From: Tannerella serpentiformis
Lineage (GTDB): Bacteria > Bacteroidota > Bacteroidia > Bacteroidales > Tannerellaceae
Length of the DNA stretch: 64,000 nucleotides
Reading direction: 5' to 3'
Assembly (NCBI RefSeq): GCF_003033925.1
Contig: NZ_CP028365.1
Location: forward strand, 806,001 to 870,000
Numbering within the stretch: the first letter of the stretch is position 1; every line of letters starts with the position of its first letter. A program made the position numbers and the translations under genes. Below the pieces are notes generated by a model, which was not told the origin of the DNA, did not search any database, and saw nothing but the letters and a program-made list of their open reading frames with translations. This document shows positions 41,682 to 49,746 of the stretch, piece after piece.

Positions 41682-42716
41682 TTAATTCTTTACCACTTCC
41701 ACTTGTGCGCTGTCCTTGACAGCCGACTGATACTGCCCGTCGACAACGACGTCGGCTTCGCCATCGAGGCCGGAGAGCAGCTCGTAGCGGTCGCCCAAGC
41801 GACGACCTAACTCCACCGTGCGACGCAACACGCGCCCGTCGCGGCAGACATACACGTAACGTTCGCCCGAGCCGGCTTGCTTGATGATGGCCTTATCGGG
41901 CACGACGATGCGCTCCGTCTTGCCAAGATTCAGCTTCACACGGCCAAACATGCCCGGACGCACGCGCTGATCCGCGTTAGGCAACCGCACCTCGGCTGCA
42001 AACGTGCGCGTGGTGGCGTTCACCGTCGGGTGGATCAGGTTGATGGTGCCCTCGAACGTCTCGCCGGGGTAAACATCCAGCTCCACCTCGGCCTTGGTGC
42101 CTTTGGTGATGCGCGTGAACTGACTTTCGGACACATTGATCACCAGCTTCACGGGCTGGATCTGCGCCACGGTGAGGACGGGTTGCGCGCCGTTGTACAT
42201 GTCGCCATTGTCATAGTTACGGGCCGTGACGACGCCACTGATGGGACTCGTCAGCGTGGTGTTACGTTGCAGGTTGCGGTAGGCCGTTTCGCTCACATCG
42301 AGGCTCGTCTTCGAGGCCTCCCATTGCGAGCGCGACACGCCGCCCACCTTATACAGCTCGTCGATGCGGCGGAAGTCGGCGCGCAGGTTCTCCATCTGCA
42401 ATTGCTGCTGGCGGAGGCTGGCGGCGTCCATCTGCACAAGCGCCTGCCCGCGGCTGACGCGGTCGCCCACCTCGACGTTGATACGCTCGATCCGTACGGG
42501 CATGGAGGGCGCGATATTGTTCGTGACCTGCGCTTCGACGGTGGCGGTATATGTCTCCACCTGCTCCACCTCTTCTCGCACGGCAGCGCCCAGCTTCACC
42601 TTCGGCAGGGCTTCCTGCTCCGTCTCTTCTGCCTGTTTACCTCCGCCCGAGCAGGCTACGATAGCCGCCGCAAGCAGCAGGGCGACTGCCGATCGTATGA
42701 TTATTTCTCTCTTCAT
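41682..42716 (-). CDS. RND periplasmic adaptor (membrane fusion) lipoprotein
   Basis: The protein has 344 residues. The signal ends in a lipobox (LLLAAAIVACSGGG, Cys near residue 22). It then shows the hairpin/lipoyl layout: ATVEAQVTNNIAPSMPVRIE, GDRVSRGQALVQMD, a short coiled-coil hairpin and TSPISGVVTARNYDNGD, followed by a beta-barrel and a membrane-proximal domain. It links the permease to TolC. It lies 11 bases from both the TolC gene and the permease gene, in one operon. Confidence 0.92.
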   Translation of the reverse strand: MKREIIIRSAVALLLAAAIVACSGGGKQAEETEQEALPKVKLGAAVREEVEQVETYTATVEAQVTNNIAPSMPVRIERINVEVGDRVSRGQALVQMDAASLRQQQLQMENLRADFRRIDELYKVGGVSRSQWEASKTSLDVSETAYRNLQRNTTLTSPISGVVTARNYDNGDMYNGAQPVLTVAQIQPVKLVINVSESQFTRITKGTKAEVELDVYPGETFEGTINLIHPTVNATTRTFAAEVRLPNADQRVRPGMFGRVKLNLGKTERIVVPDKAIIKQAGSGERYVYVCRDGRVLRRTVELGRRLGDRYELLSGLDGEADVVVDGQYQSAVKDSAQVEVVKN

Positions 42717-42726
42717 TGTTGTTCTA

Positions 42727-44085
42727 TTATTTCTGATTTATCGTGTGTTCGAGGTCGTTATTCCCCAGCGTCTTCTCCAGATCGGCGCGGGCGGTGAGGT
42801 AGTCGTAGATGGCTTGGCGATAGGCCAGCTCGGCCTGTGTGAGTGCCACCTCGGCGTCGTTGAGTTCGAGGATAGTGCCCATGCCCACCTCGTAGCGTTT
42901 GCGGGCGATCAGCCGACCTTTCTCCGCCTGGGCCACGCCCTCGCGGTTGCTGGCCTGCTGTTCATAAGCCGCTGCCATCTTGTCTCGAGCGTTTTGTACG
43001 AGCATACCGAGCTGACGTTCGGCGTTGAGGCGTGTCTCGCGGAGCTGCTGCATTTGCAGGCGCACCTTGCGCAGCTTCGGGTAGTTCGAGGCCTTGAAGA
43101 GCGGAATGTTGACGCTCAACGCGACGAGCGAATAGGGATACCAGGAGTAGTTGCGAATGCGAAAGTTGTTGTTCATCGAGCTATACGAGTAGCTGTAGGA
43201 GGCGCCGATGGTGGGCAGGAAGTTGGCCTTCGTCAGGCGTTCGTTGTGGCTGAGTAGCTCCAAGTTGAGGTCTAACTGGCGTAGATCGCTGTTGTTTTCC
43301 AGCGTCTCGGCGATGGGCTGATCGGGCTTCATGGCCGATTCATAATCCGCCAGACTGCCGCGGGCAGCGATGATGGGTTCGCCAGCCACCCCGAGCAACA
43401 CACGCAGTTGCAGACCCGCCAGCGCCACACCGTTACCTGCCGAGACGAGCCCCGGCTTGAGACTGCGCACCTGCACATCGGCGCGGATACGGTCGTACTC
43501 GCTGACGCTCCCCAGCGTGAAGCGTTCGTTGACGATGCGGAGGTTGGCCTCGGCCTGCGCATAGGCTTCTTGCAGCACACGGTAGCTATCCTGCGCCAGA
43601 AGCAGCTGGTAGAAGGCCTTCGTGACCTCGTTGACCATGCCGATGCGTGATGCACGCGCCTTCTCCACGGCCAACTCGATGTCCGCCTCCGTAAGCCGGA
43701 TGCTGCGGTAGAGCGCGGGTGCAAAGAGGGGCAGGTTGATGGATAAGCCGGCCGAGTAGGAGTTGTCCGTACCCATTTGAATCTTGGTGGACTGTCCGCC
43801 GAACTCCATGACCATCGTTTGCTTCTTGAGCGTGCGCGAGTAGGAGGCGCTGAGCGAGGCCTCAGGCAGCAGTCCGGCACGCGCTTCGCGTCGGGCTTCT
43901 TTTTTGATTTCGACGTCGTAATCCGCCACGCGGACGGTGGGATTTTCGGTGAGGGCGATTTGAATCGCTTCGTCTAATCGGAGGCGCAGCGTGTCAGGCG
44001 CCTGCGTCGTCTCCACGTCTTGCGCTGAAAGGCCGGACAGCCACGGCGTAAGGCAAACGAGGAAGAGGATCTTGTGGAATGACAT
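42727..44085 (-). CDS. TolC-family outer-membrane efflux protein
   Basis: This 452-residue protein begins with a signal peptide (SFHKILFLVCLTPWLSGLSA). The TolC repeats are LDEAIQIALTENPTVRVADY and, in the second half, AETLENNSDLRQLDLNLELL, each followed by long alpha-hairpins rich in Ala/Gln/Glu. The start is the ATG at 44083-44085; the frame continues to 44154 without signal-peptide character. As first gene of the operon it precedes the adaptor, the permease and the PII-like protein. Confidence 0.92.
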   Translation of the reverse strand: MSFHKILFLVCLTPWLSGLSAQDVETTQAPDTLRLRLDEAIQIALTENPTVRVADYDVEIKKEARREARAGLLPEASLSASYSRTLKKQTMVMEFGGQSTKIQMGTDNSYSAGLSINLPLFAPALYRSIRLTEADIELAVEKARASRIGMVNEVTKAFYQLLLAQDSYRVLQEAYAQAEANLRIVNERFTLGSVSEYDRIRADVQVRSLKPGLVSAGNGVALAGLQLRVLLGVAGEPIIAARGSLADYESAMKPDQPIAETLENNSDLRQLDLNLELLSHNERLTKANFLPTIGASYSYSYSSMNNNFRIRNYSWYPYSLVALSVNIPLFKASNYPKLRKVRLQMQQLRETRLNAERQLGMLVQNARDKMAAAYEQQASNREGVAQAEKGRLIARKRYEVGMGTILELNDAEVALTQAELAYRQAIYDYLTARADLEKTLGNNDLEHTINQK

Positions 44086-44199
44086 ATAGTATAATGTGTA
44101 TGTAGCGGGAAAATGGAGGAGGCGAGGTTCTTCCCCAGTGAATCGGGGCTGCAAAGAAAGACAGAACTTAGATCAGTTCACAGCTTCCACCAAAATGCA

Positions 44200-44410
44200 A
44201 TGCCTTTTGCTCCCTGCGCAACGCAGAGCCCGAAAGAGACCCTTTTTTGCTCCATGCGTAACGCAGGGCTCCGAAAGAGACCCTTTTTTGCTTCCTGCGT
44301 TGCGCAGGGCTCCGAAAGAGACCCTTTTTTGCTCCCTGCGTTACGCAGGGCTCCAAAAGACACCCTTTTTTGCTCCCTGCGCAACGCAGAGCCCGAAAGA
44401 CGATGCTTTT
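44200..44410. repeat. 41-bp tandem array upstream of the tolC gene
   Basis: The TGCTCC/TGCTTC landmarks fall at 44208, 44248, 44289, 44330 and 44371 (40, 41, 41, 41 bp). Complete units contain CCCTGCGTTACGCAGGG, with 8-bp arms around one base, plus a CCTTTTTTGC stretch. It occupies the gap between the TolC and NlpE-like genes and overlaps no gene. Confidence 0.9.
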
Positions 44411-44425
44411 CAGTTTGGCGCAAAC

Positions 44426-44462
44426 AAAAAAAGCGTGCAGACCGTCGCGGCCCGCACGCTTT
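44426..44462 (-). terminator. Terminator of the nlpE-like gene
   Basis: AAAGCGTGC (44430-44438) pairs with GCACGCTTT (44454-44462). On the minus strand the stem is followed by TTTTTGTTT. It lies 31 bases past the stop. Confidence 0.85.
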
Positions 44463-44492
44463 CAAGCATGTTATCGTTGAAATCAAAAATCC

Positions 44493-44960
44493 TTATGCCG
44501 GTTGCTTCTTGGTCAGGACATACTTGTCAGCGTTCTCAGCAGCCTTGGCGCCATCGTCGCCTACGACTACCACGTTGTCGCCCTCAATCAGCAGCTTGCG
44601 GAAGCTCAGTGCATCGGCATTCTCCAGCGTGATAATGCCGCTTGCAGGATCCCAAGTGAAGCTACCTGCAGCCTCGCTGTGGCCACCGTCCTTCTTACCC
44701 TTGGCGTCTTGCGTCACCTTGTAGGTCATGTCGCCCATCAGTTCTACGGTCGTCTCCAGACCGCTGCAATCTGCGCAGGGCAGTGTGCCGGCGTATGCGC
44801 CTACCTTATCAAATGCAGGTGCCGGAGCCTCAGCGGGCTGCTCAGCTACCATTGCGCTGTCCGCATTTTCTGCGTTCTCAGCGTTCTTCGCGTTTTGGTT
44901 ACACGATACGAATCCCAGCGTCAAAGCTGCGATTCCACAATAAAGCAATTTCTTTTTCAT
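44493..44960 (-). CDS. NlpE-like copper/envelope-stress lipoprotein
   Basis: The protein has 155 residues. The lipoprotein signal ends LTLGFVSCNQ (Cys20), followed by an Asn/Ala/Glu-rich linker. The NlpE N-terminal domain reads VGAYAGTLPCADCSGLETTV, with the CxxC pair, and LLIEGDNVVVVGDDG lies near the C terminus. In E. coli NlpE senses surface contact and envelope stress; relatives in Bacteroidetes lack the C-terminal domain, as here. It has its own terminator and no operon partner. Confidence 0.85.
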   Translation of the reverse strand: MKKKLLYCGIAALTLGFVSCNQNAKNAENAENADSAMVAEQPAEAPAPAFDKVGAYAGTLPCADCSGLETTVELMGDMTYKVTQDAKGKKDGGHSEAAGSFTWDPASGIITLENADALSFRKLLIEGDNVVVVGDDGAKAAENADKYVLTKKQPA

Positions 44961-45067
44961 ACCTGTAGCAATTAAAAAAACATAGAATCAAAATTCGCTA
45001 TATGAAACAGCCCCACCGTTGGATTGTTTTGGGCACTCCTCAAGAAAGGCTGCTTTTTACATTTAAT

Positions 45068-46543
45068 TCACGATTTGTGCTCCTGCAAGGCTTCGTCCAT
45101 TGCGGCAGCAGCGCGCCGCCCGTCACCCATAGCAAGGATCACCGTAGCGCCGCCGCGCACGATGTCGCCGCCGGCGTAGACATCCGCAAGCGACGAACGC
45201 ATGTCTGCCTCACCTACAATGATCGTGCCCCGTTTCGAGATCTCCAATCCTGCGAAGGCCTGCGGGATGAGTGGGTTGGGCGAAACACCCACACTGACGA
45301 TCACTTCGTCCACGTCGATTGTTTCCACTGCACCCTCCACTGGTACCGGTCGGCGCCGCCCCGAAGCGTCGGGTTCACCCAGCTCCATGCGTTGGAGGCG
45401 CATGTGCTTCACACGTCCGTTCTCGTCGCCAAGGTATTCGATCGGGTTATGGAGCGTCAAGAACTCCACGCCCTCTTCCTTGGCGTGCTTCACCTCCTCG
45501 ATGCGTGCAGGCATCTCCTCTTCGCTGCGGCGATAGACGATCATGGCGCGGGCAGCACCGAGGCGGCGCGCCGTGCGTACAGAGTCCATCGCCGTGTTGC
45601 CGCCACCAATCACAGCCACGTGCTTGCCCTTGAAGACAGGCGTATCGGCGTCCGTCGAAGCGGCGTGCATGAGATTCACGCGGGTGAGGTATTCGTTGGA
45701 CGACATGACGCCGATCAAGTTCTCGCCCGGGATGTTCATAAAGTTCGGCAGACCGGCTCCACTGGCTACGAAGATGCCGCGGAAGCCGTCGGCGTGCAGA
45801 TCGTCGTAGCTGATCGTCTTGCCTACGATGCAGTTCGTGATGAATTGCACGCCCATCTTCCGCAGCCCGTCAATCTCCACCTCCACGATGCGATTCGGCA
45901 GACGGAACTCGGGGATACCGTACTTCAACACACCGCCGATCTCGTGAAGCGCCTCAAAGACGGTTACGTCATAGCCGCGCTTGGCCATGTCGCCAGCAAA
46001 AGACAGCCCCGCTGGGCCCGATCCGACGACGGCGATCTTAATGCCCTTCGATGGCGCACACTCAGGGACGGCTATCTGTCCACTCTCGCGCTCATAGTCG
46101 GCGGCAAAGCGCTCCAAGTAACCGATGGCCACGGGCGCCTTCTTCATCTTCACATGCACGCAGCGACTTTCACACTGCTTCTCCTGCGGACAGACGCGGC
46201 CACAGACGGCTGGCAGTGCGCTTGTTTCTTTCAGCACGCGGGCAGCCTCGAGGAAGTTGCCGCGCTCGATATTCTTAATGAATGAGGGGATCTGTATGCT
46301 CACCGGGCAACCCTCCATGCAGGTCGGCGTCACGCAATCGAGGCAACGCTGCGCCTCACGTAAGGCCTGCTCCTCGGTCAGGCCTTGGTTCACCTCTTCG
46401 TTGTTATGGCTGCGATAATCGGGGTCGAGCTCGTTCATCTCCACCCGATGGATGGCGGTGCGTTCCTTGGCTTTCATGCCCTGTCGAAGTTCCTCGCGCC
46501 ACGATTCGGCGCGACGGTCGGCGACGGTCGGTATGGTTTCCAT
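45068..46543 (-). CDS. NADPH-dependent flavoprotein, glutamate synthase small subunit / NfnB type
   Basis: The protein has 491 residues. The N-terminal double 4Fe-4S region contains AQRCLDCVTPTCMEGCPV and CGRVCPQEKQCESRC. Two Rossmann sites follow: KIAVVGSGPAGLSFAGDMAK (FAD) and VAVIGGGNTAMDSVRTARRL (NADPH). It is usually annotated gltA or gltD. No large glutamate synthase gene is nearby, but an NfnA-like flavoprotein lies 22 bases upstream in the same direction. That pairing is the NfnAB transhydrogenase (NADH + reduced ferredoxin + NADP+), and I prefer it. Confidence 0.85.
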   Translation of the reverse strand: METIPTVADRRAESWREELRQGMKAKERTAIHRVEMNELDPDYRSHNNEEVNQGLTEEQALREAQRCLDCVTPTCMEGCPVSIQIPSFIKNIERGNFLEAARVLKETSALPAVCGRVCPQEKQCESRCVHVKMKKAPVAIGYLERFAADYERESGQIAVPECAPSKGIKIAVVGSGPAGLSFAGDMAKRGYDVTVFEALHEIGGVLKYGIPEFRLPNRIVEVEIDGLRKMGVQFITNCIVGKTISYDDLHADGFRGIFVASGAGLPNFMNIPGENLIGVMSSNEYLTRVNLMHAASTDADTPVFKGKHVAVIGGGNTAMDSVRTARRLGAARAMIVYRRSEEEMPARIEEVKHAKEEGVEFLTLHNPIEYLGDENGRVKHMRLQRMELGEPDASGRRRPVPVEGAVETIDVDEVIVSVGVSPNPLIPQAFAGLEISKRGTIIVGEADMRSSLADVYAGGDIVRGGATVILAMGDGRRAAAAMDEALQEHKS

Positions 46544-46565
46544 GCTGTCTATCGTTTCTGGCGTT

Positions 46566-47363
46566 CTACTTCTGTTCCTCCTCCTTGTAAGAGCGAAGGC
46601 GCATCATCATCTCGTCAAAGTCCACCTGATGGGCGTCGAACTCGGGGCCGTCGACGCAGACGAACTTCGTCCGTCCGCCGACCGTCACACGACAGGCGCC
46701 GCACATGCCCGTGCCGTCCACCATGATGGTGTTGAGTGAGGCCACGGTCGGGATCTCGTATTTCTTCGTTAGGGCTGCGACGAACTTCATCATCACGGCT
46801 GGCCCGATGGTTACGCAGAGGTTGACGGACTCGCGTTGGATCACAGACTCAACGCCCTGCGTGACGAGTCCCTTGGTGCCATACGACCCATCATCCGTCA
46901 TAATGATCACCTCGTCTGAGCAGGCGCGCATGCGGTCTTCAAGGATGATCAAGTCCTTCGTGCGAGCGGCCAGCACCACAATCACGCGGTTACCAGCCTT
47001 ATGGAAGGCCTCCACGATAGGTAGCAAAGGCGCTACGCCGACGCCTCCACCGGCGCAAACAACAGTGCCCACGCGCTCAATGTGGGTAGCCTGCCCGAGC
47101 GGCCCGACAACGTCCGTCACCGCGTCGCCCTCATCGAGGGCGCAGAGCTTCTTCGACGATCGCCCGACGGCTTGCACCACCAGCGTGATCGTGCCCCGCG
47201 ATGTATCCGCGGAAGCGATGGTCAGCGGAATGCGCTCGCCTTGCTCCCCTACGCGTACGATGACGAAATGTCCCGCCTTGCGCGACCGTGCGATCAGCGG
47301 AGCCTCGACTTCGAGCTTCACCACATGGGGTGAGAAATGTTCCTTGCTTACGATTCTGTTCAT
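46566..47363 (-). CDS. NfnA-like ferredoxin-NADP reductase subunit (sulfide dehydrogenase type)
   Basis: The protein has 265 residues. The FAD domain carries RIPLTIASADTSRGTITLVV, and the NAD domain VCAGGGVGVAPLLPIVEAFH. The C-terminal 2Fe-2S site has cysteines in GTGMCGACRVTVGG and KFVCVDGPEFD. This layout is shared by dihydroorotate dehydrogenase electron-transfer subunits and NfnA. Followed by the NfnB-like gene, it would form the electron-bifurcating pair that balances NADH, NADPH and ferredoxin pools. The GroES-like gene is 15 bases upstream. Confidence 0.87.
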   Translation of the reverse strand: MNRIVSKEHFSPHVVKLEVEAPLIARSRKAGHFVIVRVGEQGERIPLTIASADTSRGTITLVVQAVGRSSKKLCALDEGDAVTDVVGPLGQATHIERVGTVVCAGGGVGVAPLLPIVEAFHKAGNRVIVVLAARTKDLIILEDRMRACSDEVIIMTDDGSYGTKGLVTQGVESVIQRESVNLCVTIGPAVMMKFVAALTKKYEIPTVASLNTIMVDGTGMCGACRVTVGGRTKFVCVDGPEFDAHQVDFDEMMMRLRSYKEEEQK

Positions 47364-47378
47364 ATCACGTAGTCCTAT

Positions 47379-47762
47379 TCATTCAAACAAATCCTTGTCG
47401 CGCACCAACATGAGGATGGCGGAGTGGGGCAGGATGAGAAACTTCTCCTGATTGATGCTTACCTCATAAGCGGCGCTCTGCATGTAGACGGCCAAGTCGC
47501 CCTCATGGGCTTGCAGGGAGATGTAGGCGCTGCGGTTGTCCTTCTTCTTCCACGCCTCGTCCTCGTCCACGTGCGAGGGCTGCGGATAACCCGGTCCGGT
47601 GCGGATCACATAGCCCGTCTGTAGCTTTTCGCCTTCCTGCACCAAGGGCGGAAGGAGCAGCCCGGACTTCGTCTTCACCTGCGGATTCGTCGGCTTGACC
47701 AGCACCTTGTCGCCTACCATCAAAAACTTGTCAAACTCTTTACTGTCTATCGACAACTGCAT
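47379..47762 (-). CDS. Divergent GroES-like (Cpn10 fold) protein
   Basis: The protein has 127 residues, longer than the usual 95 of GroES. The Cpn10 barrel reads FLMVGDKVLVKPTNPQVKTK, then SGLLLPP and VIRTGPGYPQPSHVDEDEAW, ending FLILPHSAILMLVRDKDLFE. The mobile loop (normally TxxGIVLP) is here KTKSGLLLPP and remains recognisable. No groEL lies beside it, so it is likely a paralogue of the real GroES. It leads the nfnAB-like operon, with a -7 box at 47814. Confidence 0.75.
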   Translation of the reverse strand: MQLSIDSKEFDKFLMVGDKVLVKPTNPQVKTKSGLLLPPLVQEGEKLQTGYVIRTGPGYPQPSHVDEDEAWKKKDNRSAYISLQAHEGDLAVYMQSAAYEVSINQEKFLILPHSAILMLVRDKDLFE

Positions 47763-47813
47763 TTCTTTTCTCTCTTACATAAATACGTATAGGCCCTGCG
47801 GCCCTTGGGCGCG

Positions 47814-47821
47814 CAAAAGTA
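47814..47821 (-). promoter_or_regulatory. -7 box TACTTTTG for the GroES-like/nfn operon
   Basis: A perfect TAnnTTTG match on the minus strand, about 52 bases upstream of the ATG at 47762. It lies just outside the repeat cassette that begins near 47868. Confidence 0.5.
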
Positions 47822-47867
47822 GAAGAAAGGACTTACGGGCGCTGGTCGCCCTTGAAATCCGGAGTTC

Positions 47868-48592
47868 TAACTGAACGTGTGTTCGACGAAAGAATGAGGT
47901 TCCTTATTTCTGGAGAATGTCTTGGATAGCGCACTGTGACAGCCAAAGTGTTTTTGGAAACGCTTGCAACACTGTTGCAAGTCCCACAAAAAACTTTCTG
48001 GCGTTTGCAACACTGTTGCAAGTCCCACGAAAAACTTTTTGGAGTTTGCAACACTGTTGCAAGTCTCTCGAAAAACTTTCTGGCGTTTGCAACACTGTTG
48101 CAAGTCCCACGAAAAACTTTCTGGCGTTTGCAACACTGTTGCAAGTCTCACGAAGAACTTTTCGGCGTTTGCAACACTGTTGCAAGTCCCACGAAAAACT
48201 TTTTGGCGTTTACAACACTGTTGCAAGTCTCTCGAAAAACTTTCTGGAGTTTGCAGGAACGCTGCAAAGGCCTCGAAAAACTTTCTGGAGTTTGCAGGAA
48301 CGCTGCAAAGGCCTCGAAAAACTTTTTGGAGTTTGCAGGAATGCTGCAAAGGCCTCGAAAAACTTTCTGGAGTTTGCAGGAATGCTGCAAAGGCCTCGAA
48401 AAACTTTCTGGAATTTGCAGGAATGCTGCAAGTGCTTCGAAAAACTTTTTGGCGTTTGCAGGAACGCTGCAAAGACCTCGAAAAACTTTCTGGAGTTTGC
48501 AGGAACGCTGCAAGCATTTCCAAAAACGTTTTGGCCCTCGCGTGACTTCCGTGGAAGCTCTCTGCTTACATCGGACTCACGTTAACCGTAAG
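47868..48592. mobile_element. Repeat-carrying cassette A: 14 units of 41 bp inside conserved flanks
   Basis: Units start at 47964, 48005, 48046, 48087, 48128, 48169, 48210, 48251, 48292, 48333, 48374, 48415, 48456 and 48497, always 41 bp apart. The first seven contain TTGCAACACTGTTGCAA, or TTACAACACTGTTGCAA in the seventh (8-bp arms around one base); the last seven contain TTGCAGGAACGCTGCAA instead. Outer flanks carry GTTTTTGGAAACGC (47950) and GCATTTCCAAAAACG (48514) as inverted copies, and end in AACGTGTGTTCG / CGGACTCACGTT inverted repeats. Both flanks are homologous, in reverse orientation, to cassette B at 61657-62100. All six frames are largely open, with no family match. Confidence 0.85.
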
Positions 48593-48761
48593 CGGGTACC
48601 CACTCTGGGGCACGTTCGTCTGTCTAATCGTCAACTGGAGTCCTAAACGCATCGCAGAGTGGGCGTCGACTGACAATTAGACATAATCTCTCAGCAATCT
48701 TGTCACCTCAAAACTGACATTTAGGCGTAAAACACACCGCATGGGGTGCCTAAACGACTTC

Positions 48762-49694
48762 CTACTCGCGATCGCGCACTTGGGCGGAAAAGACGGTGGG
48801 AATGGGCGTATCGAAACGCATCTCACGACCCGTCTCGGGGTGGATGAACCACAGCCGACAGGCGTGCAGCATGAGACGCTCCGCGGGATCGGTCTGGGCG
48901 CCGTATTTAGGGTCTCCAGCAATGGGGTGACCGAAGGCTTCCATCTGCGCACGGATCTGATTCTTGCGGCCAGTCTCGAGCGTGAACTCCACCAAGGCAC
49001 AGTCGCTCGCGGCCTTGAGGACGCGATAGTGCGTGACGGCCTCCTTGCCATGCAGGGCGTCAGTGCAATAGACCTTCATGCGACTGTTTTCAGCGAGGAA
49101 GTTCCGCAGCGTGTCCTCCGCAGGCTCTGGCACACCCTCGACAACAGCCACGTATGAGCGCCGTGTGACGATGTCGGCCCATCCCTCCCGCATCTTCTCC
49201 TGCACGCCTTTGTTGCGGGCGAACATCATCAGGCCGGATGTGCCGCGGTCGAGGCGGTGGAGGACAAAGATTCGGTTCCTCGGGTCTTGCTCGCGGACGT
49301 AGGCCGAGAGGATGGCCCAGGCGGTGCGCTCCTGCGCCACGGAGTCGGAGACGGAGAGCAAGCCGTCACGCTTGTCGATGACGATGAGCGATTCGTCCTC
49401 CCAGACGATCCTGAGGTAGGGGCTATTGAAGGCGGGGCGGCCGCGCTCATGACTGATGAGGACGGTATCGCCGGGACGGAGCGGCATGTCGAAATGGGTC
49501 GTGACCCGTCCGTTGACCCAGATCTGCCCGTGGCGCAGGAGGCTCTTGACGGCGCTCCGGCTGCGGTCGGTGAGGTGAGCAAAAAGGAAGGGCAAGAGGG
49601 GCGAAGCCTCGCGTACGGTGACGCGTTGGCCACGCGGCTGACGGTCGTCGGGCTGGGCGCCCCGGTGGGGGCGGAAGGTTCGGTTCGATTTCAT
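48762..49694 (-). CDS. RluA-family RNA pseudouridine synthase
   Basis: The protein has 310 residues. An S4-like domain near the N terminus (SAVKSLLRHGQIWVNGRVTT) precedes the catalytic domain. The active-site Asp lies in VLHRLDRGTSGLMMFARN (HRLDxxTSG). TGRKNQIRAQMEAFGHPIAG and DPKYG follow. It isomerises uridine in rRNA or tRNA; the exact target cannot be read. It is isolated, between cassette A and the CNNM transporter gene. Confidence 0.9.
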   Translation of the reverse strand: MKSNRTFRPHRGAQPDDRQPRGQRVTVREASPLLPFLFAHLTDRSRSAVKSLLRHGQIWVNGRVTTHFDMPLRPGDTVLISHERGRPAFNSPYLRIVWEDESLIVIDKRDGLLSVSDSVAQERTAWAILSAYVREQDPRNRIFVLHRLDRGTSGLMMFARNKGVQEKMREGWADIVTRRSYVAVVEGVPEPAEDTLRNFLAENSRMKVYCTDALHGKEAVTHYRVLKAASDCALVEFTLETGRKNQIRAQMEAFGHPIAGDPKYGAQTDPAERLMLHACRLWFIHPETGREMRFDTPIPTVFSAQVRDRE

Positions 49695-49746
49695 TCGATG
49701 AGGGGGCGTTTGAGGATGTTATGGGTTTAGTTATGCGCGGAGACCA

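Noticed and set aside
47964-48528. CRISPR array interpretation of the 41-bp repeats
   Set aside because: Units are contiguous copies with no unique spacers, and no cas genes are in the window. The same applies to the other arrays.
47936-48646. Proteins of 190-240 residues in cassette A
   Set aside because: All frames are open because the unit lacks stops; no start or ribosome site is favoured. Kept as a finding about openness, not as genes.
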